A DNA stretch of 62,772 nt. Source: Bacteroidales bacterium. GTDB lineage: Bacteria; Bacteroidota; Bacteroidia; Bacteroidales; UBA932. Numbering within the stretch: the first letter of the stretch is position 1; every line of letters begins with the position of its first letter. Below are positions 44,401-53,125 of the stretch, one piece after another. Below the pieces are notes generated by a model, which was not told the DNA's origin, made no database searches, and saw only the letters and a list, made by a program, of their open reading frames with translations. Location: contig JAKSJK010000004.1 in NCBI GenBank assembly GCA_024398095.1, positions 1 through 62,772 of the forward strand, read 5' to 3'. The translations under genes and the position numbers were made by a program.

Positions 44401-44683
44401 ATGTACGCTGGACGGATAGGGAGGATTTATAATTGCTTCTTACCGCATTCTTTCCAGAGTCCGGCAGGAAAAAAACCTTATCCCCCTCTATGAGGTTATA
44501 GAGGTCGGAAGCACAGTATTCTGCAGAGTCCCTGTCCGGAAGAAGCACTACATTCATCCCGCCCGGTTCCGTTCCCGCCAAAACAAACCATCTTGCTGAA
44601 CGGTGCAGACCCTGGCAGAATGTCTCTCTTTCTCCGGAAATGCTGTCACGAAGTTTCGCGACACTTTCTTTACTTATCAACAT
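41483..44683 (-). CDS. mfd: Transcription-repair coupling factor
   Basis: It removes stalled RNA polymerase at DNA lesions and recruits UvrA. The UvrB-like N-terminal region (FLPDSGKN, GGVIDIFSYSN) is followed by the RNA-polymerase-interacting domain (FSIGDYVVHIDYGVCIFGGL), then the translocase with Walker A GDVGFGKTEVAIRA, DEEQ box (IIDEEQKFG), TATPIPRTL and QLRGRVGRSNK, and the C-terminal TRCF domain. I chose the ATG at 44683 (MLISKESVAK), which leaves about 23 residues before the conserved QGLHRSA segment, as in relatives. The frame continues to an ATG at 44818, which would add 45 Phe-rich residues of doubtful coding character. Confidence 0.93.
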   Translation of the reverse strand: MLISKESVAKLRDSISGERETFCQGLHRSARWFVLAGTEPGGMNVVLLPDRDSAEYCASDLYNLIEGDKVFFLPDSGKNAVRSNYKSSLSVQRTSALGRISSFKESDGPLFIVTFPEALEELIPSEKGSMEPVLSIKEGEEIDHDKISEKLFKAGFENVDFVAEPGQYAVRGGVIDIFSYSNNQPYRLSFFGDEVEKINIFDCNTQLSIQRLESVEIFADLVAGDGNEDVVSILELLPDNTLLWLDSSDSYKDRDFFNLTKRFRKVFMEVPLGLHEVNPVRFNISPQPLFNKNFELLAIDIKKKMESGYTVYIYGEKRSQLERLKSILLEEEGMVPTMVEGKNIHNGFIDNEDKICCYSDHEIFDRFHRVSIRRTVEKSEQLTINDLTSFSIGDYVVHIDYGVCIFGGLVRMKDDYGRMHEVVKLTFKDNDIVFLSVHSLHKISRFKSRDSEPPRISKLGSKSWQNMKATAKSKVKDIAKDLIKLYAERKSSKGFAFSPDTYLQTELESSFMYEDTPDQEKANIAIKRDMEDSCPMDRLVCGDVGFGKTEVAIRAAFKAVADSKQVAVLVPTTILSLQHYNTFQSRLKDFPCNIEYVSRLKTAKQVSDIQKRLKEGRIDIIIGTHKLLGSGFEFKDLGLLIIDEEQKFGVGAKEKLRQMKASIDTLTLTATPIPRTLQFSLLGARDLSIINTPPPNRIPVQTEIILFDKNEIRSIISYELNRGGQLFFLHNKVEELESIYNILHGLVPDMKICVAHGQMEAKELENKILEFMRGDYDMLLCTTIIENGLDIPNANTIIINQAQNIGLSDLHQLRGRVGRSNKRAFCYLIVPPLAGVTDEARRRLKAIESFSDLGSGFNIAMQDLDIRGAGNLLGAEQSGFITDMGFETYQKILAEAMDELGLETGITTKRDGDSFVTECTVETDLPALIPDDYIDMTEEKIRIYKDLDSVSDDKQADRIHNVLEDRFGKMPDEVERLFEVVKIRNLASRLGFDKVIVKNGIMILFFIANQLDSYYKSSTYSRVFQNAFTVDEGRSFEFKESKGRLKLISRNVDSLSKALQMLNKLK

Positions 44684-44973
44684 TCGTCTTGAAAATCCGG
44701 TGGAAAAGCTGTTTATATCCCTGTTGAAAAATGATGAAAAATAAATTTTGCGAAAAGCAGAAAAAGCATATACCGGAACAATATCCTCAAATGCAATACT
44801 TTTCAAATTTTTCTTCAAACAAAGATCCCAACCGGTTTCAAACAGTATCCCATATATGTTAAAGTGTTGATTATCAGTGGGGATTATATAGTTATCAACA
44901 TATCAACAGCTTTATAATCATCATCAATACTTTTTAAAAAATTAAATATCTTTGTATTGATAATTATGTTTTT
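44684..44973. other. AT-rich divergent region between mfd and ruvB
   Basis: About 290 bases if the shorter mfd start is right. It contains the ruvB promoter and several related TTATCA words (44873, 44892 and the reverse strand near 44957). No hairpin terminator, RNA gene or good dyad was found. Confidence 0.4.
44947..44954 (+). promoter_or_regulatory. -7 element of ruvB
   Basis: TATCTTTG matches TAnnTTTG and lies 19 bases before the ruvB ATG. No TTTG is seen at the -33 position. Confidence 0.5.
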
Positions 44974-46002
44974 ATGCAGGAAAGCTTCGACCCCCACGAT
45001 GTCAACGGAGGCAAAGATAATGAATTGGACGGAATAATCAGGCCTCAGGACCTGACTCAATTCACCGGACAGGACACCATCGTCAAAAACCTCAAGATTT
45101 TCATCCAGGCCGCAAAGATGCGCGGCGAATCTCTGGACCATGTTCTCTTCCACGGCCCTCCGGGTCTTGGAAAGACCACCCTTGCAAACATCATTGCAAA
45201 CGAACTTGGAGTAAGTATGAAGATAACTTCCGGACCTGTGCTTGACAAGCCCGGAGATCTTGCCGGACTTCTTACTTCCCTTGAAGAGGGTGATGTTCTT
45301 TTCATAGATGAGATCCACAGACTTTCTCCAGTTGTTGAGGAGTATCTTTACTCAGCAATGGAAGATTACGTGATAGATATAATGATAGACAAGGGTCCGG
45401 GAGCCAGGTCTGTTCGAATAGCCCTTAACCATTTCACCCTTGTTGGAGCTACTACGAGAAGCGGCCTGCTCACTTCGCCTCTGAGAGCCCGTTTCGGTAT
45501 TAAATGTGCCCTCGAATACTATGACACAGATACTCTTGTACGCATAGTTGAAAGAAGTGCCGGAATACTCCAGATAGGAATTGAGAGGGATGCAGCCTAC
45601 GAGATTGCGCGCCGAAGCCGCGGCACACCTCGAATAGCCAATTCCCTTCTTCGAAGGGTAAGGGACTTTGCACAGGTAATTGGAAACGGTCACATAGACC
45701 TTCAGATTGCCCGTTATTCCCTTGATGCCCTCAATATTGACAAACTTGGTCTCGACGCCATCGACAACAAGATTCTGAAGACCATAATAACCAAATTCAA
45801 GGGTGGTCCTGTGGGTGCGAATACCATAGCCACAGCCGTCGGTGAAGACCAGGGTACACTCGAGGAGGTATATGAACCTTTCCTTATAAAGGAAGGCTTT
45901 ATTGTAAGGACTCCTAGGGGTAGGGAAGTTACTCCATTAGCCTACAAACACCTGGGTTTTGATTATTTGGGTGGAGACAGTAGTGAAAACACTTTATTTT
46001 AA
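44974..46002 (+). CDS. ruvB: Holliday-junction branch-migration ATPase RuvB
   Basis: This 342-residue AAA+ motor drives branch migration with RuvA (encoded at 55340-55939) and hands junctions to RuvC. Walker A is [11 protein letters not shown] (about 62-72), Walker [10 protein letters not shown], sensor 1 GATTRSGLL, the arginine finger lies in [13 protein letters not shown], and the C-terminal winged helix ends with [16 protein letters not shown]. It is complete, of normal length, and has its own promoter. ruvA and ruvB are 9 kb apart, so the complex is not encoded as an operon here. Confidence 0.97.
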   Translation: MQESFDPHDVNGGKDNELDGIIRPQDLTQFTGQDTIVKNLKIFIQAAKMRGESLDHVLFHGPPGLGKTTLANIIANELGVSMKITSGPVLDKPGDLAGLLTSLEEGDVLFIDEIHRLSPVVEEYLYSAMEDYVIDIMIDKGPGARSVRIALNHFTLVGATTRSGLLTSPLRARFGIKCALEYYDTDTLVRIVERSAGILQIGIERDAAYEIARRSRGTPRIANSLLRRVRDFAQVIGNGHIDLQIARYSLDALNIDKLGLDAIDNKILKTIITKFKGGPVGANTIATAVGEDQGTLEEVYEPFLIKEGFIVRTPRGREVTPLAYKHLGFDYLGGDSSENTLF

Positions 46003-46003
46003 T

Positions 46004-46011
46004 TATATTTG
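46004..46011 (+). promoter_or_regulatory. -7 element of sdhA/frdA
   Basis: TATATTTG fits TAnnTTTG, starts 2 bases after the ruvB stop and is 26 bases before the flavoprotein ATG. It shows that the flavoprotein gene can be transcribed on its own. Confidence 0.55.
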
Positions 46012-46037
46012 TCGCGAAATTTCATAAACTCAAAAAA

Positions 46038-47984
46038 ATGGCCAAAGAATTAATTTCCAAGATTCCTGAGGGACCTCTTGCAGAAAAATGGACAGAACAC
46101 AAGGCGCATATGCGTGTTGTGAATCCAGGTAACAAGAGGAAACTCGACATCATCGTTGTAGGTACAGGTCTCGGCGGAGCATCTGCAGCTGCTTCCCTGG
46201 GTGAACTCGGCTACAACGTTAAGATCTTCTGCATCAGCGACTCTCCTCGCCGCGCACACTCTATTGCGGCACAGGGTGGTATCAATGCAGCAAAGAACTA
46301 CCAGAACGACAACGATTCTGTGTACCGTCTCTTCTATGAGACAATCAAGGGTGGTGACTACCGTGCACGCGAGGCTAATGTATATCGTCTTGCACAGGTC
46401 AGCAACAACATCATTGACCAGTGCGTAGCTCAGGGCGTGCCTTTCGCACGTGAGTATGGCGGACTCCTCGCAAACCGCTCTTTCGGTGGGGCTACCGTAA
46501 GCCGCACCTTCTACGCCCGCGGACAAACCGGTCAGCAGCTCCTTCTCGGTGCATATGCTGCCCTCAACCGCCAGATCGCTGAAGGAACTGTAAAGTCATA
46601 TCCTCGTCACGAGATGCTCGATGTTGTCCTCATCAACGGTGAGGCGAAGGGTATCATCGCAAGGAATCTTGTCACCGGTGAGATCGAAAGATTCGGCGCA
46701 CACGCAGTCGTAATCGCTACCGGTGGTTATGGCAACACATACTTCCTCTCAACCAACGCCATGAACTCAAACGGTTCGGCAGCTTGGCAGTGCTACAAAA
46801 AGGGTGCATGCTTTGCAAACCCTTGCTACGCACAGATCCATCCTACCTGTATCCCTGTTCACGGTGACCAGCAGTGCAAGCTTACCCTCATGTCCGAGTC
46901 ACTCCGTAACGACGGACGTATCTGGGTTCCTAAGAAACTTGAGGATGTTGCAAAGCTCCGCAAGAAGGAAATCCTTCCTTCAGACATCGCTGAGGAGGAT
47001 CGCGACTACTATCTCGAGCGCCGCTACCCTGCATTCGGCAACCTCGTCCCTCGTGACGTGGCTTCCCGTGCAGCCAAGGAGCGTTGCGACGCCGGCTTCG
47101 GTGTAAACGAGACAGGTCTCGCAGTATTCCTTGATTTCAAGACTGCAATCGACCGCATCGGTGAGGATAAGGTACGTGAGCGTTACGGCAACCTCTTCCA
47201 GATGTATGAAAAGATCACTGGTACCAACCCTTACAAGCAGCCTATGATGATCTATCCTGCAATCCACTACACAATGGGTGGTATCTGGGTAGACTACAAC
47301 CTCATGACTACTGTTCCGGGTCTGTATGCCATCGGTGAGGCAAACTTCTCTGACCATGGTGCAAACCGTCTCGGTGCATCAGCCCTCATGCAGGGTCTTG
47401 CAGACGGTTACTTCGTACTTCCTGCAACCATCGGTGACTACCTCGCAAGCCACTTCAAGGATCCTAAGACCGATACCAACGCACCTGAGTTCGTTGAGGC
47501 TGAGAAGGCTGTTGTAGAGAAGATCAACAAACTTCTCTCAATCAAGGGTAAGAGGTCTGTCGATTCTATCCATAAGGAGCTCGGCCACATCATGTGGGAG
47601 TATGTAGGTATGGCAAGAAGCGCAGAAGGCCTCAAGGAAGGTATTGAAAAGATCAAAGCTCTCCGTGCAGAGTTCTGGCAGAATGTTTATGTTGCAGGTG
47701 ACAACTTCGAGTTCAACCAGGAACTTGAGAAGGCACTCCGCCTTGCTGACTTCCTCGAGATCGGTGAGCTCATGGCCCGTGACGCCCTCAACAGAAACGA
47801 GTCTTGCGGCGGTCACTTCCGTGTAGAGTCCCAGACTGAGGACGGTGAGACCAAGCGTGACGACGAGAACTACATGTATGTAGCTGCCTGGGAGTACCAG
47901 GGAGAAGATGTTGAGCCTCTCCTCCACAAGGAGCCTCTCATCTATGAGAACATCAAGATTGCAACCAGAAACTATAAAGACTAG
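46038..47984 (+). CDS. sdhA: Succinate dehydrogenase/fumarate reductase flavoprotein subunit
   Basis: This 648-residue FAD subunit interconverts succinate and fumarate. The dinucleotide fold is [18 protein letters not shown] (about 37-54), the FAD-linking His lies in [13 protein letters not shown] (about 75-87), and active-site segments are [20 protein letters not shown] and [12 protein letters not shown] with [18 protein letters not shown]. It is of the long Bacteroidetes/epsilon type usually encoded with sdhC and sdhB. Codon use is strongly biased, as in highly expressed genes. No cytochrome b gene lies upstream: the gap to ruvB is only 35 bases. Confidence 0.96.
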   Translation: MAKELISKIPEGPLAEKWTEHKAHMRVVNPGNKRKLDIIVVGTGLGGASAAASLGELGYNVKIFCISDSPRRAHSIAAQGGINAAKNYQNDNDSVYRLFYETIKGGDYRAREANVYRLAQVSNNIIDQCVAQGVPFAREYGGLLANRSFGGATVSRTFYARGQTGQQLLLGAYAALNRQIAEGTVKSYPRHEMLDVVLINGEAKGIIARNLVTGEIERFGAHAVVIATGGYGNTYFLSTNAMNSNGSAAWQCYKKGACFANPCYAQIHPTCIPVHGDQQCKLTLMSESLRNDGRIWVPKKLEDVAKLRKKEILPSDIAEEDRDYYLERRYPAFGNLVPRDVASRAAKERCDAGFGVNETGLAVFLDFKTAIDRIGEDKVRERYGNLFQMYEKITGTNPYKQPMMIYPAIHYTMGGIWVDYNLMTTVPGLYAIGEANFSDHGANRLGASALMQGLADGYFVLPATIGDYLASHFKDPKTDTNAPEFVEAEKAVVEKINKLLSIKGKRSVDSIHKELGHIMWEYVGMARSAEGLKEGIEKIKALRAEFWQNVYVAGDNFEFNQELEKALRLADFLEIGELMARDALNRNESCGGHFRVESQTEDGETKRDDENYMYVAAWEYQGEDVEPLLHKEPLIYENIKIATRNYKD

Positions 47985-47990
47985 GACAAC

Positions 47991-48770
47991 ATGGATTTTA
48001 AACTTAAGATATGGCGTCAGAAAAACGCCAAGGCAAAGGGTCATTTCGAGACCTATGAGGTCCACGACATCGAAGAGGATGCTTCATTCCTCGAGATGCT
48101 CGACATCCTCAACGAGCAGCTCATCAGAGAGGGTATCGATCCTGTCGCTGTAGATAAAGGCTGCCAGAACAGCGGTCCTGTATCATTCGACCATGATTGC
48201 CGTGAGGGCATCTGCGGTGCATGTTCACTCTATATCGACGGCCGTGCACACGGTCCAGATGATGAGGTTACCACCTGCCAGCTCTTCATGCGCAAGTTCA
48301 AGGATGGCGCTACCATCACTGTAGAGCCTTGGAGAAGCAAGGGATTCCCTGTAATCAAGGACCTCGTTGTAAACCGCGGTGCTTACGACAAGATCCTCCA
48401 GGCCGGCGGTTACATCTCTGTACGTACCGGCGGAGTTCCTGATGCAAACTCAATTCCAGTTCCAAAGCCTGCTGCTGACGAGTCTATGGACGCAGCTGCC
48501 TGCATCGGTTGCGGCGCTTGCGCAGCTACCTGCAAGAATGGTTCAGCAATGCTCTTCGTTGCTGCACGTGTAAGCTCCCTCGCACTCCTTCCTCAGGGTA
48601 GGGTTGAGGCTGCACGCCGTGCAAAGGCAATGGTTGCAAAGATGGACGAGCTCGGTTTCGGTGCCTGCACCAACACCCGCGCATGTGAGATGGAGTGCCC
48701 TAAGCACATCACCGTAAACCACATCGCAAGGCTCAACCGCGAGTTCCTCAGCGCAAAGTTCAAGGATTAA
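47991..48770 (+). CDS. sdhB: Succinate dehydrogenase/fumarate reductase iron-sulfur subunit
   Basis: This 259-residue protein carries electrons between the flavin and the membrane quinone site. The 2Fe-2S cluster Cys are in [15 protein letters not shown] (about 67-81). The 4Fe-4S/3Fe-4S ligands are in [11 protein letters not shown] (about 168-178) and [14 protein letters not shown] (about 226-239). It begins 6 bases after sdhA and is followed by a strong terminator, so the transcript ends without a membrane-anchor gene. Confidence 0.96.
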   Translation: MDFKLKIWRQKNAKAKGHFETYEVHDIEEDASFLEMLDILNEQLIREGIDPVAVDKGCQNSGPVSFDHDCREGICGACSLYIDGRAHGPDDEVTTCQLFMRKFKDGATITVEPWRSKGFPVIKDLVVNRGAYDKILQAGGYISVRTGGVPDANSIPVPKPAADESMDAAACIGCGACAATCKNGSAMLFVAARVSSLALLPQGRVEAARRAKAMVAKMDELGFGACTNTRACEMECPKHITVNHIARLNREFLSAKFKD

Positions 48771-48790
48771 TCCTACTTTGAATATCAAAT

Positions 48791-48827
48791 GAGAGACCCC
48801 TCTATTGCAGAGAGGTCTCTTTTTTTA
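48791..48827 (+). terminator. Intrinsic terminator after sdhB
   Basis: AGAGACC-C-CTCT, loop ATTGC, AGAG-A-GGTCTCT, followed by a run of T. The stem is interrupted by a single mismatch. Confidence 0.85.
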
Positions 48828-48835
48828 TATGTTTG
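48804..48835 (+). promoter_or_regulatory. Promoter of the Big_2 lipoprotein gene, overlapping the terminator
   Basis: TATGTTTG at 48828-48835 matches TAnnTTTG. ATTG at 48804-48807, 20 bases upstream, is one mismatch from TTTG and lies in the loop of the sdhB terminator. Confidence 0.45.
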
Positions 48836-48855
48836 CATTCAAATACAACTTAAAT

Positions 48856-50607
48856 ATGAAAAAAGCCGTCATTATATTATCCCTGATTGTTCCTTTTCTG
48901 GCAGCATGCACCAAGCCGGGTCTCAACAGTTTAACTTTTTTAGATGGTTATATTGGTCTCTATCCGGGTCAGATCTATCAGGCTTCCCTTGTAGCGGATC
49001 CTGTTGAATTGTCTGATCCAACCTTATATAAATGGACAAGTTCCAATACTGAAGTTGCCGATGTGGATGATATGGGTTACATCATTGCAAAGTCTGTAGG
49101 TGATGCAAGAGTGACCGCTGCTATGGGAAAACATAGAATATCACTTGATGTCTATGTGAATGAACTTGATGTTACTTATTTCTCTGCTCCTGCAGTATTT
49201 AAAATAGCCCCTTCTACTACTAAATCTTTCGATATTGAGGACGTTGTACCTGCAATTGCCACAGCTGAAAATCTAATCGTCGAGATAGATAATCCTGAAT
49301 TCATTAATGTTAAAGTAACAGGCAATACTGTGAAAGTAACTACAAAGGCCGCAATGAAGAAAGGAGATGTGACAAGTATTACTCTTGTAAATAAGTCCGG
49401 TTCATTTCATAAGGAAATTGTCGTACAATGTGCAATAGTTGCTGTAACCGGAATTTCACTTGATAATACTTCATTAAGTCTTTATGTAGGGGAAAAAGCC
49501 TCTCTCAATGCAACCGTTCTCCCTGCTGATGCAACCTATAGTTCAATTACATGGACATCCAGCAATGAAAGCGTTGCTAAATATAATGAAGACTATTCTA
49601 TGGTTGAGGCTATTTCTGAAGGAAATGCGGTAATAACAGCCTCTTGCGGAACAATTAAGGCGACTTGCAACGTAACTGTCAAAGGAACTTCTCTTATTGG
49701 AAAATCAGTGATGTTCACAGGTGAGGAGAATTCCATAACTATGGCTCTGGATGGTATGGAAGCCACTTCGTGGAAGACAAGTGATGCTAGTATTGCCAAA
49801 GTGGCTGGTGGAAAAGTAATAGGTCTGAAACCGGGCTGGGTTACTGTTATTGCCACCTATGGTGATAATAAACAGGCCAGCAAGGAGATACGCGTAGTCA
49901 ATAAGGATTTCCGTCCTGCTTTGTGGTTCGCAAGGGGTAAAATATCAAAGTTGGATCCTGCTGGAAACCCTATTTATAAGTTTTCGGAAAGGATGACCAG
50001 CGTCAGTGTGCTTCCTTCTTATGGTTCAACAAGGGCTTATGTAGGTACTGATGACGGCTATAGTTTATCTTATGCAGAAATTGATGAACTATATGGTAAG
50101 ACCAGCCTTTGTTTTAAAGAAACCAGAACTGGTGAACCTATGATGGATTCTCCAATGATTCATGACTATTGTATATACAGTTCATATGTGAAGTCTGCTT
50201 ATCCTGGAATGGGTAGTATTTCAACCATAACTGCTCCAAATGGAAATACATGTACCCTGAATTGGAATAAATCAATAGGTTCAATTACTATAAGTTTTAA
50301 AAATTCACTTTGGTCAACCGATAAGACAATTCCTGTTGGTTCCTCATTTACTATCACAGAAGAAGGAAATTATTATTTCATGGCAGGCCCTGCAAATAGT
50401 TATAAAGGAATGGGAGATGCAAACTATGGCCCTATTCAGAAGATGACTTCTAATTATGGTTACACCCTCCAGAGCAGTTCTGCGAATCTGAAACTCAATA
50501 GTTCTTTTGACGAAGGTTTCAAGTTTGATTCTTCTGTTCCGAAGGGTACTTACACCATTACTATCAAGGAATATCCTTCCGTTACCTTCTCTATTATATG
50601 GAAATAG
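48856..50607 (+). CDS. Lipoprotein with bacterial Ig-like (Big_2) domains
   Basis: The ATG at 48856 gives a lipoprotein signal (MKKAVIILSLIVPFLAAC); the frame extends back to 48805 but that part lies in the terminator. In the 583-residue protein, a first Ig-like repeat covers about residues 25-100 (YKWTSSNTEVADVDDMG), a clear Big_2 domain lies at about 195-280 (VTGISLDNTSLSLYVGEKA, ITWTSSNESVAKY), and a partial third follows (WKTSDASIAKVAGG). The last 200 residues are a separate Gly/Ser/Tyr-rich domain of unknown type. It is probably a surface adhesin or binding protein. The DNA is clearly more AT-rich than the flanking sdhAB and hflX, which suggests a different history. Confidence 0.85.
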   Translation: MKKAVIILSLIVPFLAACTKPGLNSLTFLDGYIGLYPGQIYQASLVADPVELSDPTLYKWTSSNTEVADVDDMGYIIAKSVGDARVTAAMGKHRISLDVYVNELDVTYFSAPAVFKIAPSTTKSFDIEDVVPAIATAENLIVEIDNPEFINVKVTGNTVKVTTKAAMKKGDVTSITLVNKSGSFHKEIVVQCAIVAVTGISLDNTSLSLYVGEKASLNATVLPADATYSSITWTSSNESVAKYNEDYSMVEAISEGNAVITASCGTIKATCNVTVKGTSLIGKSVMFTGEENSITMALDGMEATSWKTSDASIAKVAGGKVIGLKPGWVTVIATYGDNKQASKEIRVVNKDFRPALWFARGKISKLDPAGNPIYKFSERMTSVSVLPSYGSTRAYVGTDDGYSLSYAEIDELYGKTSLCFKETRTGEPMMDSPMIHDYCIYSSYVKSAYPGMGSISTITAPNGNTCTLNWNKSIGSITISFKNSLWSTDKTIPVGSSFTITEEGNYYFMAGPANSYKGMGDANYGPIQKMTSNYGYTLQSSSANLKLNSSFDEGFKFDSSVPKGTYTITIKEYPSVTFSIIWK

Positions 50608-50636
50608 CCCCGAAAAGACTATTTTCGAGGCTATTC
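50604..50636. terminator. Bidirectional terminator between the Big_2 lipoprotein and hflX
   Basis: AATAGCC-CC-GAAAA, short loop, TTTTC-GA-GGCTATT. The left arm includes the stop codon of the lipoprotein gene, and hflX converges from the right. Confidence 0.65.
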
Positions 50637-50651
50637 AGAGACTTATAGATA

Positions 50652-51833
50652 TTACCAGAGGAAGTTATTGAACGGATACCTTCCTGCGTGAATTTCGGCC
50701 ACTATTTTATAAATATCGTTTCGCAGCTTATCGATGCCGATTTTCTCTTTTGCAGATATGAAGGTACAAGGGGTATTCTCGCTTGCGATCCAGCTGTTCT
50801 TGAACTCATCAAGGGAGTAGTTTCTGGTTGTTTTAGGTGTAAGAGAGAATTCGTCGTACTCTTCGTATTTATAGGCGTCAACTTTGTTGAATACGACGAG
50901 TACCGGTTTGTCACCAGAGTCTATATCCTTAAGAGTCTTGCTTACCACTTCCATCTGCTCTTCAAAATCCGGATGGGAGATATCTACTACATGCAGGAGG
51001 ACATCTGCCTCCCTGACCTCATCCAAGGTGCTTTTAAAGGCTTCTACGAGCTCTGTAGGCAGTTTTCTAATGAATCCCACAGTGTCGCTCAGAAGGAAAG
51101 GACAGTTTTCGATAACAACCTTTCTGACGGTAGTGTCGAGAGTTGCGAACAGTTTGTTTTCAGCGAAAACATCTGACTTTGCAAGCAGGTTCATCAGAGT
51201 AGATTTTCCGACATTTGTATAGCCTACCAGAGAGAGTCTGACCATTTGTCCTCTATTACTTCTCTGGACTGCCATCTGCTTGTCAACCTTTGCAAGTTGT
51301 TCCTTTAATTTATTAATTCTTTCCTTAACGATACGGCGGTCTATCTCTATCTGCTTCTCACCCATACCTCCGCGGGCTCCCATACCTCCTCTCTGCCTTT
51401 CAAGATGCGTCCACATGCCAGCCAGACGAGGAAGCATATAATTATATCGGGCGAGTTCAACCTGCATCTTTGCATATGAAGTTCGCGCACGCTGAGAAAA
51501 AATTTCCAGAATAAGGCTGGTGCGGTCTATTACGGCAGAAGTCTTGACAATCTTCTCAATGTTTCTCTGCTGGATTCCTGTAAGTTCATCGTCGAAGATG
51601 ACATAATCTATATCGTTTTCCTTGCAGTATTCCGCAATTTCTTCGAGCTTTCCACTTCTGATGTAGGTTGCTCCGTCCGGTTTATCCACCTTCTGGACAA
51701 ATTTCTTATCGCCGATAGCTCCCGCTGTCTCAGCGAGGAACTGCAGCTCATCAAGGTATTCGTAGACCTTCCTTTCGTCGTCAGTCTGCTTAATTACGCC
51801 TACGAATACTGCTTTGTAGTTTCTTATTTCCAT
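50652..51833 (-). CDS. hflX: Ribosome-associated GTPase HflX
   Basis: This 393-residue protein splits or rescues stalled ribosomes and hydrolyses GTP. The HflX N-terminal domain includes DEVDFVIFDDELTG-type text (YVIFDDELTGIQQRNIEK, about 76-93) and the Gly-rich linker ERQRGGMGARGGMGEKQIE (about 144-162). The G domain follows with G1 GYTNVGKSTLM, G3 DTVGFI and G4 NKVD. Length and order are normal. It lies downstream of tonB with a hairpin between them. Confidence 0.95.
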   Translation of the reverse strand: MEIRNYKAVFVGVIKQTDDERKVYEYLDELQFLAETAGAIGDKKFVQKVDKPDGATYIRSGKLEEIAEYCKENDIDYVIFDDELTGIQQRNIEKIVKTSAVIDRTSLILEIFSQRARTSYAKMQVELARYNYMLPRLAGMWTHLERQRGGMGARGGMGEKQIEIDRRIVKERINKLKEQLAKVDKQMAVQRSNRGQMVRLSLVGYTNVGKSTLMNLLAKSDVFAENKLFATLDTTVRKVVIENCPFLLSDTVGFIRKLPTELVEAFKSTLDEVREADVLLHVVDISHPDFEEQMEVVSKTLKDIDSGDKPVLVVFNKVDAYKYEEYDEFSLTPKTTRNYSLDEFKNSWIASENTPCTFISAKEKIGIDKLRNDIYKIVAEIHAGRYPFNNFLW

Positions 51834-51845
51834 TGTCTATATGAA

Positions 51846-51880
51846 AACGGAGGCCGACAGTAATTGCCAGCCTCCGCGTT
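51846..51880 (-). terminator. Terminator between tonB and hflX
   Basis: On the minus strand CGGAGGC, a 15-base loop and GCCTCCG are followed by GTTTTC. The stem is short but GC-rich. The poly-T is weak, so some read-through into hflX is likely. Confidence 0.5.
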
Positions 51881-51894
51881 GTATTGTGAATAAA

Positions 51895-52587
51895 TTATCT
51901 CAACTGGAAGATAACAGGGAAGGTGTAGGTAACTCGAACTGAGCGGTCACGCTGCTTACCAGGAGTCCACTTAGGTGAGCTTGATACAACCTTCACAGCC
52001 TCTTTGTCAAGAGATGGGTCGACACCACGGAGAACCTTTACGTTGGTTACACGACCGTCGGTCTCAACGGTGAACTGGAGGGTTACACGGCCCTGTACAC
52101 CATTTTCCTTTGCAATCTCAGGATATACGAGACGCTCATTGACCCACTTTGAGAAGTCATTTGCGTCACCGCCATTGAAAGAAGGCTTTGTCTCAACGAG
52201 CTGGAACGGAATCGCTTCCTCCTCGACAACCTCTTCCTCAACTTCCTCGACATAATCCTGGATGTCCACACCGATGTTTGAGTCATCCTCGAGGTTCATG
52301 ATCATATCATCATCGAGCTTGATATCATCGTCAATGATATCGATCTGGTCAGAAAGCACCGGAATCTTAGGAGTCTCAGGTGGTGGTGGAGGGGTTTCCT
52401 GGGTAATAGGAATGATCTCCTCCTCTTCGATGAGAGCAGTTTCCTCTTCGAGGTTGCTTACACTGGCGTCCCTTGAGCCCCACTGGAAAGCAGCGAGAAC
52501 TACAGCGAGGGATACGCAGAGACCAACCTCAATGAAAAGAAGCCTCTTGTTTTCGAGGTTTGCTTTCTTTGATTTTTTCTCTTCCAT
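51895..52587 (-). CDS. tonB: TonB-family energy transducer
   Basis: This 230-residue protein has one membrane helix near the N-terminus (about 14-32, LLFIEVGLCVSLAVVLAAF). A short Pro-rich stretch (TPPPPPETPKIPV) is followed by an unusually long acidic segment (about 75-125, many Asp/Glu). The C-terminal TonB domain has GRVTLQFTVETDGRVTNVKV and ends VRVTYTFPVIFQLR. It transmits the proton-motive force to TonB-dependent transporters, such as the two SusC proteins and the barrel protein in this window. exbB and exbD are not adjacent. Confidence 0.9.
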   Translation of the reverse strand: MEEKKSKKANLENKRLLFIEVGLCVSLAVVLAAFQWGSRDASVSNLEEETALIEEEEIIPITQETPPPPPETPKIPVLSDQIDIIDDDIKLDDDMIMNLEDDSNIGVDIQDYVEEVEEEVVEEEAIPFQLVETKPSFNGGDANDFSKWVNERLVYPEIAKENGVQGRVTLQFTVETDGRVTNVKVLRGVDPSLDKEAVKVVSSSPKWTPGKQRDRSVRVTYTFPVIFQLR

Positions 52588-52623
52588 ATCGTTAAATTAG
52601 TCTAATTTGCGGTTTTAACTCGG

Positions 52624-52654
52624 TAAAGTTAGATATTATTCTTTTTATTTCAAA
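52624..52654 (-). promoter_or_regulatory. Promoter of tonB
   Basis: On the minus strand TTTG (52654-52651), a 19-base spacer and TAACTTTA (52631-52624), which differs from TAnnTTTG only in the last base. It lies about 37 bases before the tonB ATG. Confidence 0.55.
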
Positions 52655-52670
52655 ATTTTACTCTTTGTTG

Positions 52671-52678
52671 TAAATTTG
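52671..52678 (+). promoter_or_regulatory. -7 element of the ybeY-mnmG unit
   Basis: TAAATTTG matches TAnnTTTG and is 22 bases before the ybeY ATG. It lies back to back with the tonB promoter. Confidence 0.5.
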
Positions 52679-52699
52679 CGTTGACTTTAAAAATGCAAG

Positions 52700-53119
52700 A
52701 TGATTTCCTATTTCTTTGAAGATACAGACTTCATATTCAAGTCTAAGGTTCTCACCAGAAAGTGGCTTAAACTGGTGGCAGAGAGCGAGATACGTCGTAT
52801 CGGAGACATTAATGTCATATTCTGTTCCGACAATTATATCTTAGATATAAATCAGAGATATCTTCAGCACGACTATTTTACAGACATCATCACTTTTGAC
52901 TATTGTGAAGGTGAGTTTCTCAGTGGTGATCTGTTTATCAGTGTAGATTCTGTCCGTGAGAATTCTATCGAGTACGGAACTGAATTTCCCGATGAACTCA
53001 ACAGGGTAATAGTTCATGGTGTTCTTCACCTGATCGGTTATGATGATCATTGTGACGAGGATATCGCCATGATGAGAAAAAAGGAAAACTATTATCTCTC
53101 GCTCAGAGAGGTTCTCTAG
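52700..53119 (+). CDS. ybeY: rRNA maturation endonuclease YbeY
   Basis: This 139-residue cytosolic zinc-dependent RNase matures 16S rRNA ends and aids ribosome quality control. Family landmarks are the segment DINQRYLQHDYFTDIITFDY (about 51-70), SGDLFIS, and the metal motif HGVLHLIGYDDHCDED (about 110-125). The motif has one extra Asp relative to the usual H-x3-H-x5-H spacing, and relatives in this phylum also vary at the third His. It is separated from mnmG by only 6 bases and the two are probably co-transcribed. Confidence 0.93.
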   Translation: MISYFFEDTDFIFKSKVLTRKWLKLVAESEIRRIGDINVIFCSDNYILDINQRYLQHDYFTDIITFDYCEGEFLSGDLFISVDSVRENSIEYGTEFPDELNRVIVHGVLHLIGYDDHCDEDIAMMRKKENYYLSLREVL

Positions 53120-53125
53120 TTGCTT

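Noticed and set aside
44868-44965. TTATCAACA and similar words resembling DnaA boxes between mfd and ruvB
   Set aside because: There are only three loose matches, none equal to TTATCCACA, and the flanking genes are not typical of an origin. AT-richness alone would produce them.
46003-46037. Possible small cytochrome b gene before sdhA
   Set aside because: Only 35 bases are available, filled by a promoter; no frame can encode a five-helix protein.
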